This document shows, in pieces, positions 21,293 through 36,295 of a DNA stretch of 64,000 bases (within the stretch, counting starts at the first letter, position 1; every line of letters starts with the position of its first letter). The translations under genes and the position numbers were made by a program. Source of the stretch: Margaritifera margaritifera (taxonomy: Eukaryota; Mollusca; Bivalvia; Unionida; Margaritiferidae); contig JAQPZY010001250.1 of the NCBI GenBank assembly GCA_029931535.1, positions 434,001-498,000 of the forward strand, given 5' to 3'. The notes under the pieces are model-generated. The model saw only the letters and a list, made by a program, of their open reading frames with translations, was not told the origin of the DNA and made no database searches.

Positions 21293-24200
21293 CTTGACTG
21301 GGAACTATAAAGTGATCCAACCGGTGTAAAATATATAGCAGTATTATGTAAACAGCATCAGAGCCATTTGACTTCAAATTATGTCATCAGATATGCCCAT
21401 AATGTAAACATTATCATGCAGTCCCCCACCCCACCCCCAACAAATTCGGGAACAAGTAATACCCACAAAAACTATATTAGAACAATAATCTATCTCTTCC
21501 TCACAGAATTCTTTCTTTTTTTTTTTTTTTTTTTTTTTTTGCAAACTAGGAGAGAAGATGGTTAGCAAACATATATCTCAAAAGCTGCTTGCTTTTGAGC
21601 GATTGTGCATATATTTGTCCACCATTACACTCGAATCTTTGATAGCAATGTTTGTAAATGTTTTGTCATTGCTGTTGGTTTTCAACTCTGCAATTAAGTA
21701 TTGTTTTCGTAGCATTGTTTATCACTCAAATTTAATTTGTATGATTGTCCACATATATTTGCAACAAGCTTCCCATTGATTATCTGTCCAGCTATTTGGT
21801 GACAATAGATTAGTATTTCACCCTCCACCTTACACAGGTAAATTTTCCTATTGGTATACTCAAGCGACTGTGAGCCTAAAACATCTGATTTCTGAAATGC
21901 AAATAAAACTAGTATAAGAAAAACTTAACTATGCTTTGTTAGATAATTTTTTTTATATCAAAATCATTCCAAAAAGTTTTGGATATACTGATATCCCCAT
22001 CCATCTGTGCATACGTCTGTCCATACAATTTTTCTCCTACACCACTTGTTGGAAATTGATTTGACTTGCCACTTTACGTTACAGGTCCATATTAAAACCA
22101 TGTGCAAAATACATATTATGTTTCACTCCCTCCCTTCAGGCTTCTGAAAGGGGCCAGGAGTTCAAAATTTCAGTTACATTTTAGATTATGTTTGCAAGGT
22201 AAGGTAGCATCGAAAATACAATAGTGCATGGATCTGATATTATGAGCCATCATAGTAACTCTGCTGTTAAAAGTTTGTGCATCTTGTTTTTGTTTTGCCT
22301 TTTTCTTTTTTTTTTGTCTTATCAGAAAATATTGAATTTTCATTCAATTTTTAGAGTATCTTTATGATGCTCAAAACGATAATCAATATTTAGGTGAATC
22401 CTGCAACATTATTGTTTGTAAAGTGGATGCTTTGCATGTATAACACAAGCAATATTCAAAGAAAAAGGAGGTAATATTTTATATTGAGGATTCAGTTTAT
22501 TAATCACGGTATTTTTCTTTTCACGATTTACACCCTGAAATCATTACCTATTTCAAAATGTGAGCACATGTTGCAAAACATTTTCTGCATAAGATAGTAA
22601 AATACAATTATGCTTGGACTTTTGTCACAAACCTTCGACTATTATCCTGTTTTAAATTATTTCTTTTTTTTTTTCCATGTGTATTTATACAAAATAGAAG
22701 TTTTTATACAAATATATTATTTTCATACATGATTAACAAACAGCTCGTTTGATATATGTACATAATGTTAACAAAAATTATCTTTATTTATATAAATGTT
22801 ACGTTAGTGCAGCTGAAACGTTTCATGAAACACTTGCAAGATAAGAAGCAAATAAATTAACCATTGCAAATTTACTAAAGTTGTGAGCAGGACCAGTTTG
22901 AGTATATTTTTGTAATAAGTCAATTGACAGAGACACACCTTAAGGTTGCAATAAAACTTCACAAAATATTACCTAATTGCAGATATCACCAACATGTTAT
23001 GCATGAAATAGACATAACTTTGTCTACTGATTGTAATGACTCCTCTGATTTAATTTATACCAATACATGCAAGAAAAATTATTTTGTAAGAGCTTAACTT
23101 TCATTCCTTTACCACCCATATTGTATCCTTTTGCCAGGTTCATTATGTTAGGCTAGCACAAATCTGCAATTCAAACTTTCAATTAATATCTTTACAACAT
23201 AAGTATTGCTTTTGAAATGACAAAGTTCAACACTAGTGGTTATGGAGATCCACAGTCAATGAAATGTAAACTGCACTCAGCAGGAACCTTGTTAGTGTTT
23301 ATAACCTAATCTACCATATCAGATATATTGGCCCCTTTATATTATCTTTGATTGGTCTCAGGCAGAGGGGCGACTGCAGTATTAATCAGTATATCCCTTA
23401 TTGATTCAAGAGCAGTTGTAGCATTGTTAGATAGATAGAAAGAATGATATCATCAAACAGGTTACACTGGATAGACAGCTGCTATGTTTTCCAAGCAGGA
23501 ATCAAACCCATGCCTGGAGTAATGGCACAGAACCAAAGCAAGTGATATATAAAAACTACGTTTCTCTTTTTTAACGGATACACTTACTTGAATGAGAAAT
23601 TTAAAAGTCAGAAAAGTATACATTCTCAGACTTACCTCCATTGTGTTTTAGCTGTATGTACTGTGTACCTAGAATATTAACTATGGATAATTTTGCATTA
23701 ATTTCTTCCCTGGTAGGGATTCATCCCATTTTTTTTTTTCTGTGCTCACATCTGGTATTATCAGCCCGAGCTTTATTCGAAAAAGATGAAAGACTGAGCT
23801 GTTAGACATACAAGATTATTACAGAGTGGTTTATATTATACACAGTGACTAATGTTGCTGAAATAGTATATTTTGTGTATTGCTTGAAGGCATTTACTAA
23901 ACCAACCAAAATAGATTAGCTGTTCAAAGTATGGGTCAAGAAGTGCTAACAAGGCAGTTGTTCACCCCCTGAATGAGCCATTCTTCACTTAAGCAAACAG
24001 CAAATAATCTCATTGTTGCAGAACTGAGATAACCCCCACCACTCACCCTGGATGGTTTAAAACATTTGATCTTGCTGATGATGATGATGAACTTAAATTA
24101 TACTCGCATGCGACCAAACTGGTCATGTAATTCTGTGATTTCATTTATAATGCAGTCAAACGTTTTTCAGCCAATGAACAGTGTTATTGCCAGAGAACAT

Positions 24201-25400
24201 TGTAAAAGTGTCATTCTTATAACTTCACAACTTTTTGATGACATGATATTCCAAATACAAGTAAATATATGTACATATTACATACTTAATTGATAAAAAT
24301 CAACTGCAAGTGACAGATCTAATAATGATTGTTCCTAACAGACAGGCACAGAGCATAGTTTTGTTTCCATCTCGTTCATTTTCTTGTTTGTTTCATTGAG
24401 CTTTTTCTTCAAGTCTGCCATCAGATAATTTTAGCATTCTCACATATATACTCTATAATTATGTCACCTGAAAAGACATTTGGCGATAATATATGCACTG
24501 GTGATACGATATTAGAAATAATTTTGGGATTGGTACTGACTGATACACACGCATATATTTGCACATGTACACATCACACAAAAAATTGTCTTGGCGGGAA
24601 ACAATAAATAGAAAACTTGGTCACAAATATATAAAATTCTAATGTGTTTTGTAAAATTAAAAATAATATCGTAAACAAATATCAGCTTTTATTTTTACTA
24701 CCCACTACATGTTACAAAGAATGCTTCAAAAGACCCGGTGATTCTTTTTTTTTTTTTAAATTTCAAAAGGAAAAACAAATAGCAATACTCAAAATCACAC
24801 CATCAATAAGTAATTGAAGAGAAATATAAGAATATGAATTACTCTTATAATGTCAACACATATACATATTTTTACAAAATTAACTCTTCCATCTGACTGT
24901 TGATCTCGACTTCAAACTGGGATCGAAAAGTACATGGATACACGAAAGGTTTGCTGATATAAATACATGTATACAATAGTTAAATTGCGTGTAAATTTTC
25001 CATGAAGTAATAGAGATAATGGTTGTCATACTTCTGGCAGTAAATATTTGAATTTATAAACACTGAATCTGCCACATGGTAATACAGCCCGTTACCTATT
25101 TATAATTTAAGATATTTTTCAAACAAAATTTAAATACATAAAAGTAAAATAAAAAACCACAAAATATCACTGTTGCTACGTACGAGTCTTAATGCAAAGT
25201 TATCAAATCATGAATTAACTTGTTAAAATGTAGTCCGATCAATCAGCCTCCAAACCTGTACTGATACTGATATACAGTTCATCAGTACGCAGGGTTCGTA
25301 CCATTGGTTACAATTTTCCTATGCATAATATATGAACTATATATAATAATGCAGAAAGGAAAATTATAAGCAACTATACAAGATCCCTGTACCGTTTTTC
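21293..25400. other. Intergenic DNA without recognised genes
   Basis: Strongly AT-rich, with poly-T at about 21512-21540 and shorter T runs near 22308, 22662, 23730 and 24747. Small open frames at 21368-21779 and 24066-24293 show no homology or splice context I can support. Confidence 0.5.
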
Positions 25401-25999
25401 ATGATTTATGTGCTTGTTGTCTGTCTTCGTCTACGACTCTACGTTATTGTGTTCATCGTGCATTGGCTGTTCTGTTGGAATGTGTTTCTTCATCTTCTTG
25501 TTTTGGAAACGAGAACTATTAGACTTTTTCTCAGCCGTCTTGCTACAACTTCCTTTGTTGTTGACCATCACGTGATACTCGCCAGTCCACCCGTTTATGC
25601 TATGATGGACCTTCATTAATTGCTTTAAATGACCACTCCTTGGCTCTCCACACTACATTGTGCACTAGACTAAACGACCTGGGACTACATTCATCGTTAC
25701 TTAAATGTAAACGAAAAAAGAAACGTTGTTTCAAAGCTGGCCGGCGTAGAACAGGAAGAAGGATTCCAGTTATCTCCCTTTCGCCATTTCCGGCACAGCA
25801 AATTGAAAACTCGGCCGTTAATTTAGATAATTTAATTCAAATTCCTATTAAATCGTCAACCTTTGTGTCAACTATCCAAGAGATACCACTGCGCAACGCC
25901 TTATTCAATACCCAATGAGTAGGACCACCGGAAAAGCGCACAGAAATAGTTAATTTTTATCAACGATCAGAATATCGACGTCTCTTTCCTGACCGAAAC

Positions 26000-26371
26000 A
26001 TGGCTAAAAAAACATCAGGCGATGAGCCCATGTGCGCGGATCTAACACCCCCCGGTTACTCCATCAAGTCGTTCCCCCGCCACTCCTGCGGAGGTGGAAT
26101 TGCTGTTATCGCAAAGAACTCCATGATCAACCGTCTTAAGCACACTACAACCTTCAATTTATACCACACATCGTTTGAACTAGTCCAAACCACACTCACA
26201 CTGGAACAAAGGTCAGTCCATTTTTTCTGCCTCTACCGCCCTCCTCCTAGTAAAAAAGACAAGCTGACTGAATCTCTCTTTTTGGAGCAGTTTCCGAATC
26301 TCCTGGAGTATGGAAATTCGATAGGTGGCAACCTGATTATTTTTGGAGATTTCAACTTTCACTTTCTTTGA
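26000..26371 (+). pseudogene. LINE A apurinic endonuclease domain, first part
   Basis: The frame encodes the middle of an APE-type nuclease: PPGYSIKSFPRHSCGGGIAV, YRPPPSK, and LIIFGDFNFHF, the catalytic GDFN motif. Upstream 'ctgaccgaaacatggctaaa' encodes the TETWL motif in another frame, so the ATG at 26000 is not the true start. The end is a frameshift within 'GDFN.H'. Confidence 0.8.
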
Positions 26372-26915
26372 CTGTTCTGGAAACTCATACACATCAAAAC
26401 TCCTAGATTCCATTTACGTTTTCAACCTCAAACAGTCAGTTAGCCAACCCACCCATAAACATGGTCACATTTTAGACTGGATTCTTTATAGACTTGATGA
26501 TAATATTCTACTGTCCTCCCTGGTGTCCCACGAACTTGCAGCAGATCACCTCTGCATTATATGCCATCTTGACGTATCAGTCCCTAACCCTCCACCTTTA
26601 TTTGCTACTAAGAGAAACCTCCGTATGATAAATAGAACCCAACCAATGCATGATATCCAAGCAAACCTAACAACTTTGCTACCTCCTACAGCAGAACAAC
26701 TTGATAACTGCCTGCGTTCAATACTTGACAAACATGCCCCAGCAACCAAGTGCAGAGTATCAATTCAAAAGTGTTCTCCGTGGTATAGCAGTGTTAGGGA
26801 CCAGCTTCGCGCTGCTAAAATAGACCGCCGTAAGGCTGAGAGGCTTTGGTTTTCCACCAGACTCACAATTCATAAGCAAATCTATAAAACACTAAGAAGT
26901 ATGTCACAAACATAG
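26343..26915 (+). pseudogene. LINE A endonuclease C-terminus and linker
   Basis: Encodes THKHGHILDWILYRLDD and HELAADHLCIICHLDV, the end of the nuclease fold with the SDH-like catalytic His, and then a basic linker (SPWYSSVRDQLRAAKIDRRK) toward the reverse transcriptase. It stops at TAG after SMSQT. Confidence 0.8.
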
Positions 26916-27001
26916 TCCATGCAGCGAAATCAGCCCACTACAGTACTAAGATCTCTGAAAGTTCCAGCTGCAAAGAGCTCTTCGAGATTACTAACAAGCT
27001 A

Positions 27002-27796
27002 ATGTCAAGGAACATATGTACACCACTTCCAACTACCTTCTCTCCAGTCGACCTTCCGGACCAGTTTGCAAATTTCTTCCGTGACAAAGTACAAACCATT
27101 AGATATAAGCTTGACAACACAATTTCAATTGACTCATCGTCACCATACAGTTGCGATACAGAATTTCAGCGGCAACCTTTAGCAGCATTTGAACCTGTCT
27201 TTATGGATTTAGTACGTACAATCATGATGAAGAGTGCCCCAAAGTCATGTGAACTTGATCCGATTCCGACATCACTGCTGCTTGAGTGCTTAGATCCAAT
27301 ATTGCCTTCACTAACTGATGTTATTAATTCTTCTCTCTCATCCGGGGAATTCCCATCATTTTTCAAAACTGCCATTGTAAAGCCTCTGCTGAAGAAACCA
27401 ACACTTGACCATAACGATTTAAAGAACTACCGCCCAGTTTCTAACCTCCCATTCATGGCAAAAATCTTAGAAAAAGTTGTTCTATCCCAACTTGTATCTC
27501 ATCTGAATTCAAACAGTCTTTTTAGCAATGTACAGTCTGCATATCGCCCTCGCCACAGTACCGAAACTACCCTTCTGAAAGTAGTCAACGACCTTCTATC
27601 TGCTTTGGATAGTGGAAAGATTACAGTCCTCACCCTCCTTGACTTGTCTGCAGCATTTGACACAATATACCATGATATATTACTTCACCGTCTCCATTAT
27701 ATATTTTGCATTCACGATACAGCCTTACTATGGTTCAAGTCCTACTTGGTCAACAGGACACAAATTGTGTCCGCAAATGGAAAACACTCCAGTTGA
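27002..27796 (+). pseudogene. LINE A reverse transcriptase, fingers and first palm motif
   Basis: 264 codons with CELDPIPTSLL, DLKNYRPVSNLPF, QSAYRPRHSTETTLL and TLLDLSAAFDTIYHDIL (first catalytic Asp). It reads into KSYLVNRTQIV before a frameshift near 27790. The order and spacing fit RT motifs 0-4 of CR1-group LINEs. Confidence 0.88.
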
Positions 27797-28361
27797 TCTA
27801 TGTTTTGGTGTTCCACAGGATTCTGTTCTTGGACCTGTTCTCTTCATTCTATACACTCAGCCGCTCTCAACTGTCATAGATCGTCATCCAGTGTCTCACC
27901 AATTGTACGCTGATGACACCCAAATATACAAATCGAGCCACCCAACTGAAGTTGATGCTACCATCCAAGTGGTAGAGAGGTGCATTTCCGATGTGAAATC
28001 ATGGATGACATGTAACAAGCTGCAGATGAATGATGATAAAACTGAAGCCATTCTGATTACAACACAAAGACTTTCTCATTCACATCCATTACCTCAAACA
28101 ATAGATATCAGCAACACCAACATTAAATTCACACAGTCAGGTGTTACTCTGGACAGTACTCTCTCATTGCACCAACATGTCATGAACATATGCAAGGCTG
28201 CATATCTTGAGCTGAGACGCATCAGCTCCATTCGCAATTATCTTTCAGTTGATGCCACTAAAACACTTGTGTGTTCCTTAGTACTTTCAAGACTGGACTA
28301 TTGTAACTCAATTCTATCTGGTTCGTCTCAGTATCTACTCCAGAAACTTCAAAAAGTGTAA
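27797..28361 (+). pseudogene. LINE A reverse transcriptase, YADD palm and thumb
   Basis: Continues the RT in another frame: CFGVPQDSVLGPVLF (usual Gly after Q is Asp), YADDTQIY (catalytic pair), LQMNDDKTEAILI and LVLSRLDYCNSIL. It ends at a TAA where the family normally reads on, immediately before the C-terminal block. Confidence 0.88.
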
Positions 28362-28376
28362 AACACAGCTGCTCGG

Positions 28377-28808
28377 ATGATTCTTAGAGTACCACGAACA
28401 GAGCACACCTCCACCCTGCTCTGTACCCTACACTGGCTACCCATTCGATCCAGAATCAAACACAAAATTTGTTCTCTGTGCTACGTTTCACTGACTGGCT
28501 CCAGTCCAACATACCTATCTCACCTCACCCATGTGTACATACCAGCAAGATACTTACGCTCCTCTTCCGACACTCTTATTCTCATTATTCCCACTATCAA
28601 AATAAAGTCATATGGACAACGTTTTTTTGCATACCAGGGCCCAGCAATGTGGAACGAATTGCCCACTGAACTTAAACACAAAGACACAGTGATCTCACTC
28701 AAGAGTGCCTTAAAACTCACCTATTTCGACTGCAAGAATAGACTTAAAGACTTAAAAATGTTTCCTTACCTTAACTATTTTCAGCATGTTTTTGTTTTTT
28801 TAATTTAA
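28377..28808 (+). pseudogene. LINE A C-terminal domain
   Basis: 143 codons with LLCTLHWLPIRSRIKHKICS, SPTYLSHLTHVYIPARYLRS and GPAMWNELPTEL. This conserved CR1/L2 C-terminal segment follows the thumb and is thought to bind the 3' end. The frame is open to the natural stop at about 28806. Confidence 0.85.
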
Positions 28809-28911
28809 TTGTGTTTGCTTTTTGTAATCATATCATTATATATGTTTTTTAGGTGTTATCTAATGTTGTAAAGCGCTTAGAGCTTCCAAAGATTAGGCGC
28901 TATAAAAAGTC

Positions 28912-28961
<50 letters not shown>

Positions 28962-29347
28962 GCATGATTGTATCATTGTATGCATGTGTGTGTATGTTTG
29001 TATGCGTGTATGTATTCGCTCGCTAAAGGATGTGTTTTGTTTACCGACGGTTCATAAAGACATAGTGACAAACAACTCATCTAATATACAGACTTTTTTG
29101 TCCTTTGATTCAAATAGATCTTCCGATATTTGCTCAGTTATACAGACTTTTTTCCTTTAATTTTAACAGACCTTCCCGAAATTTGTTTAAAGTCCAACCC
29201 ACACTATTTTACATAAGAACATTATTTGTTTAAATGTATCAACAATTATGAAAGTTTTACAAACTACGTACGGTAAATAAAAGTAAGATAAATCTCAAAT
29301 TTGACCAAAATCAAAGTTCAAAATTGCTAAAACATACTTTATATTTC

Positions 29348-29928
29348 CTACATAATTTTAGCTCGGTTTGTAGGAAATACTCCCGCGTGATTTCCCACAT
29401 TATTAAACAGTATGTAACTACTCACAACATCCTTCTGTTTATAGTCATTCAAATGACTATAGGTAATGAGAGCATTAGCTGTTATGGTTGATAGATAAAA
29501 TGCATCTTTGGTTATAATTTTTTCTTTACACCTCGTGTCATAAAAGTTTACTGTTTTGCAAGACAGCACATATAACCTGTATGGCAATAAGTGTAATCTT
29601 ACCTCTTCGAGAGATTGACTTTTATGTGACATCTCTTGAAAATATGATTAGTATTCCTGTTGAACAGAAATGTTATACTAATATATGCAAAAGTAAGTAA
29701 ATTGAATGATTTAATAGTCCTTTCATCTAAATCTGCAGCATATTTTGCAATTCTGTTTCTAACAGCAGGGTATTCAAATAAATAATGTTCCAAATTATCA
29801 AGAGTCCATCTAATGGATTGACACTCTACCGACTGAAAATAATTTATAGAAATCCAAGATAAGACCATTTCTTTTGTCCTTTTATTTGTTTTAGATGCTG
29901 AGTATCGAAATATTGACGTTCTTGACAA
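29348..29928 (-). mobile_element. LINE C-terminal scrap (minus strand)
   Basis: The frame 29928-29599 contains LDNLEHYLFEYPAVRNRI, which resembles the ET.EHyLfeCP...R zinc-knuckle-like motif found after the RT domain in several invertebrate LINEs. The last Cys of the motif is replaced by Tyr. A similar nucleotide stretch ('gact.accga..gaaaa...ttt', then 'caagataagacc.tttctt') recurs at 40950-41020. No RT motif is adjacent, so it is a 3' truncated relic. Confidence 0.45.
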
Positions 29929-30514
29929 ACTCTAACACACCAATTTGGTAACAAAAGTGTTTTCTTACATGTCTGAAATAACATGTTCACAAGATACCTG
30001 TAAGTGGAGTACACAATTCTTTAAAACTGCATATAGCTCGTGTGATTTTAAAATGCAGAACTGCCTTTCAAAAGCTTACACATTTTCAAGTATTTGATTT
30101 ACTTCCTGTAAATTTACCTTGACATAGTTTCTTTGTTGCTATATTAATCTTATAGTTATCAGATTTCAGAGGGACCTAACTGTTATATTTTTGTTTGCAT
30201 TTGATATTGAACTACTAGTTAAGAGTTTTCAAACGAAATATATAAATTTTAATAAGAGTTTTAAAAGTCTAAAGGAAATTATTTTCTTTGATATATTATC
30301 TTCATTTTCAGCAATTTCTAGACGAATTTTAATACAAACTTGCCTTACATTTTGATCATTTATCAATATTTATACTTGTATATACAAGTGATATATACAT
30401 ATACATGGAAGGACATTGTGTTGGAAAAACATTTCTTCAGCCCAGGATAGATGCCTCGAAAGGTACTGTTTGCAATATTACTCTTTTTCATATATTAACT
30501 GGCGGCATTCGCAT

Positions 30515-31015
30515 AACAGCCTTAACATTTTGTTTCTGGTGCCTAAGAAAGTTTACAAATTGCGTCCAAATCAGATCAGGGTTGCCACGTCTCGTCGTGT
30601 TTTGGAGAAGAAAAAAAATGAATAACATTTTTAAATGCGAGAAATTAATTTAATTTCTAAGTTATATACTACAAATTAACAGATGAAAATTATTCTGTGT
30701 TGAAAATTCACACTTTTGAAACTGGCCTAATGGCAGTTTTTAACAGCAAACAGTTATGGTCATGGTTCTCAAGCAGCATACAATTTGAAGCTAATAACCA
30801 TTTCTTCAGCTAATCACTTCAGCTGTTTTGTACAAGTGTTCCATCTCTCTAATTGAAGTCCATTGTCATTATCTCCATCAGCCTATGTTCTATGGATCAG
30901 GCAATCAAATTTCACATCAATCTATTCAGTGCTCATTATCCGAACACCTGCTATTGCATGGTTTTAATACTGGTGCCTGTGTGAGCCCTGTAGGTTCATG
31001 CATATCAAGGTTATT
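30515..31015. repeat. Dispersed repeat family, copy 1
   Basis: Aligns by eye with 35605-36060 in the same orientation. Shared blocks include 'gttatggtcatggttctca', 'aatcacttcagctgttt', 'tcacatcaatctatt' and 'aatactggtgcctgtgt'. It is non-coding, and the family is unknown. Confidence 0.75.
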
Positions 31016-31191
31016 GGATGGGAAACAAAGTACTGCAGAGGTTTCATTTTGAGGGCAGTGTGATGCGTGTTTACCCATGACTCAGTGATTACAAATCCCA
31101 ATTTTCAGAAACATGGGACCCACAATTTGGAGCAATTTTGGTTTTTATCTCTCTGCTTTCCTCCCCTTTCCCCCAATGTTTCATGGCCCAG

Positions 31192-33035
<1,844 letters not shown>

Positions 33036-33036
33036 C

Positions 33037-33139
33037 ATCTGTGCCCATACAGTCAAAATACATTAATCTTATAATAATTATATATTTCTTTTAAGCCACG
33101 TGAATTGTAGTTCGTAGAACCAAAATATTGACATGTAAT

Positions 33140-33196
<57 letters not shown>

Positions 33197-33348
33197 GAGA
33201 AAGATGGAGGCAGAAATAAAAAATGAGATAGAGAGAGGAATATTCATCTGTGCCCATACAGTCAAAATACATTAATCTTATAATAATTATATATTTCTTT
33301 TAAGCCACGTGAATTGTAGTTCGTAGAACCAAAATATTGACATGTAAT

Positions 33349-33403
<55 letters not shown>

Positions 33404-33450
33404 GAGAAAGATGGAGGCAGAAATAAAAAATGAGATAGAGAGAGGAATAT
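33037..33450. repeat. Nearly identical tandem duplication of ~206 bp, each copy with a (TG)n core
   Basis: Copy 1 is about 33037-33243 and copy 2 about 33244-33450. Flanking bases such as 'catacagtcaaaatacatta' and 'gaaagatggaggcagaaata' are the same in both. The TG runs differ slightly (33143-33194 against 33352-33401). Confidence 0.9.
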
Positions 33451-33529
33451 AAATTAGTGGATGAAAAAAAGAGAGTTGATCAAATAAAGATCAGAACGTC
33501 GCAGTCATACAATAAATTATACAATATTC

Positions 33530-33672
33530 TCTCGTGTAATACTTTCGATATCGTATGGTGGGGAACTCAAAGGGTATATTCGCAGAGTAAACTCGAGTGC
33601 TAAAGAGCCCTCGATTTATGAACCAATACCCTTTTTGACGCCCCACCTTACGATATCGTGTAACTAATCCTT
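33530..33672. mobile_element. Foldback (MITE-like) element
   Basis: The left part 'cgatatcgtatggtgggg' is matched by the reverse complement of 'ccccaccttacgatatcg' about 100 bases on, and the similarity continues inward ('caaagggtat' against 'atacccttttt'). The whole 140 bp can fold into one long imperfect hairpin. No target-site duplication was identified. Confidence 0.6.
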
Positions 33673-34269
33673 TAACCCACTCATCAATCGACATTCACAC
33701 CTCTGAGGGCGAAATATATGTTACTGTTAAAGTGGCCGCGGATGATGCAGTCTTCGCATTTATAACCCGTTCTGTATCACATGGATCTTCCGTCGTAGTG
33801 GCTGATGTAATAACGCATACGACAGAATGCGGATTCTTTTTTATAATCTAAATTACATTGCTAAACTTACCATTTCTTTCGAATTTCTGCATTTGATGCC
33901 CATTTTTCTTTCAATATTCCTCTTATAATTGAAAATATTGCAAGCTGAGTGATTTTTTTCCTTTTTTATTTCTACCGATTCTTTATTGACTGCATCTGAA
34001 TTTAACATACATCTATTATATACTGTCCATAATTTTATCTAAATGTGGACTTTTGTGCCAAGTCTGTGGTGTCAACCTGTTTGATTCTGAATTTCCACAC
34101 ATATTCAGGAGAGAGACAGTCAGACAGACAGATAGAGGTAAGCGCAGGTGTTCGTGTGTCAGTTTGATATAAGCACTTTTAAAGAGACTAAATTATGATA
34201 AACTATTTAGAAATTACCAACATCAGACCAGAATCCTGAATATAATAGTACACATTAGGCTGAGTTTTA

Positions 34270-34681
34270 TTCTAAAGAAAGTTGAAAAAGATTTTAGATT
34301 GTAAAAGCTATTAAAATAAAATGTACAGTGTTTACATAACCGTCTAATAGGTACGTATGAGCTCAAGTTCACAGTCAACGATTTTCATTAAAGAATTTTC
34401 TTCTTGGATTCTATCTCGGTTGAAAAATTATCCAACTGTTATTGGCGTATATTTCCCCGAGGACCTATTTTCATTTCACAAGTTATGTGCGTCGATTAGA
34501 AGTTCTGTCATATGTGTATAAATTGTAAAGTCTTATATATTCCTTATACCGTCGTGAGAAAATACTCGTTATAAAAGGTACAATACCAGCATATCAAGAA
34601 GTGTAATATAACAATTTTCATATTTTTTATATTTACACACATCTCAAATTAATCATACTGAAGGTAAACGAAGGCGTGTGC

Positions 34682-34750
<69 letters not shown>

Positions 34751-35329
34751 TAATTTTGGGTTTGGGTTCTTAGTTATAATCCAGGTGTGCGACAAATTCA
34801 AACATGTTTCACACAGATAAAGTTATAAAAGATTTCAGATTGTAAAAGCTGTTAAAATGTAATGTATTTAATAACTGTCTACTGCATGTTTATGATTTCA
34901 ATTTCACAGTCAGCGATTTTCTTTAATGCATTTCGTTCTTTCATTTTACACCGGTGAAAAATTATACAACCGTCTAATGCATATTTATGAACTCAATTTC
35001 ACAGTCAGCGATTTTCTTTAATGCATGTTATTCTTTGATTCTATACATGTTCAAAAAGTATCTCACAAAGTCATTAGCGTGTATTTTCACCCTATGACCT
35101 GTTTTCATTTTACAAATTATTTGCGTAAATTGGAAGTACTGTCATACGTGCATAAATTGTAAAGTATTATATATTCCGTGTGCCTACGTAAGAAAATACT
35201 CGCAAGAATAAGAAAAATACCAGCGTATTAAGAAGGGTGATTTTCTGAGTCACCTGCAATACTAAAAATCTTCATATTTACACCCGTCTCAAATTAATCA
35301 TACTGAAGGTAAACATCATAGGTGTGTGC

Positions 35330-35393
<64 letters not shown>

Positions 35394-35440
35394 CACCATA
35401 ACTTGGGGCTTGGGTTCTTAGTTATATTCCCAGTGGGCGA
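34270..35440. repeat. Diverged tandem duplication of ~600 bp, each copy ending in (AG)n
   Basis: Two head-to-tail units share 'gattgtaaaagct.ttaaaat', 'cacagtca.cgattttc', 'ataaattgtaaagt.ttatatattcc', 'ctcaaattaatcatactgaa' and 'ggtgtgtgcatgagagag'. Each ends in AG runs at 34683-34747 and 35333-35391. The second unit has an additional internal ~85 bp duplication around 34890-35030. Confidence 0.75.
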
Positions 35441-35604
35441 CAAATTATAACTCTCTAACATGTTTTATATAGATAATGAAGATTTTCTACGTAGCTTCAC
35501 TTCATATTAACACGTTCTCTCCTGTTCGATCCAGGGATACATCCCCTCTGTTTTGTATAGAATTTGTAACTTACAACAATTATTCATGTGTAACTAAACC
35601 TTTT

Positions 35605-36060
35605 GCCTGAAACAGCAATGACATTTTGGGGTTTTTCTGTGCCTAAAAAGCTTACCAATTACTTTAAAATCAGAGCAGGTTTGACTCTTTCCATCATCTT
35701 ATGGAGAAAACAATTACACAGCTTTTCAAGTGAGAGAAACAAATTTCTAGGTTATACTACTGGTTAACAGATGAAAATGATTATTTGGTACTAGGGTCCC
35801 GCCGGTTCTTCGTAGTAACTAGTTATAGTCATGGTTCTCAAAGAGCATAAATTTTCAAGCTGATGCCCATTGCTTCATGTAATCACTTCAGCTGTTTGTG
35901 CAAGTGTTTTATAGCTCTTCTTAATTGAAATACATTACTATGATCTCAGCTTCAGTTCTATGGACCAGGCAGTCAAATGTCACATCAATCTATTATGTAC
36001 TCATTATCTGAAAACCTGCTATTGCACTATCTTAATATTGGTGCCTGTGTCAAACTTAGC
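35605..36060. repeat. Dispersed repeat family, copy 2
   Basis: Same orientation as 30515-31015, with the shared blocks listed there. It is shorter through small deletions. Confidence 0.75.
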
Positions 36061-36146
36061 TTATACATGTATTAGAGAATTACTCTTTCATGTCATGGGC
36101 TAATTCACCAACACCAACAAAGGCGAAGAGGTTACGTAGGTAGTAA

Positions 36147-36295
<149 letters not shown>

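Larger units (their letters stand above)
25400..28961 (+). mobile_element. CR1/L2-type non-LTR retrotransposon (LINE A), near full-length but frameshifted
   Basis: On the plus strand, in order: a basic 5' ORF segment (KRKKKRCFKAGRRRTGRR, about 25700); an exonuclease-endonuclease-phosphatase domain (GGGIAVIAKN, LIIFGDFN, HGHILDWIL); reverse transcriptase fingers and palm (YRPVSNLPFMAKILEKVV, LLDLSAAFDTI, then FGVPQDSVLGPVLF and YADDTQIY); and the thumb/C-terminal block (LCTLHWLPIRSRIKHK, MWNELP). The 3' end has 'gcgcttagagc...aggcgctataaa' followed by an (ATT)n tail at 28917-28961, the usual end of CR1/L2-group elements. Frame changes near 25920, 26360, 26920, 27790 and 28360 disable it. RT catalytic residues survive (D in LLDLSAAFD, YADD). 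There is no obvious target-site duplication. Confidence 0.88.

Noticed and set aside
28480..28720. Overlapping frames inside LINE A C-terminus
   Set aside because: Shadows of the LINE frame 28377-28808.
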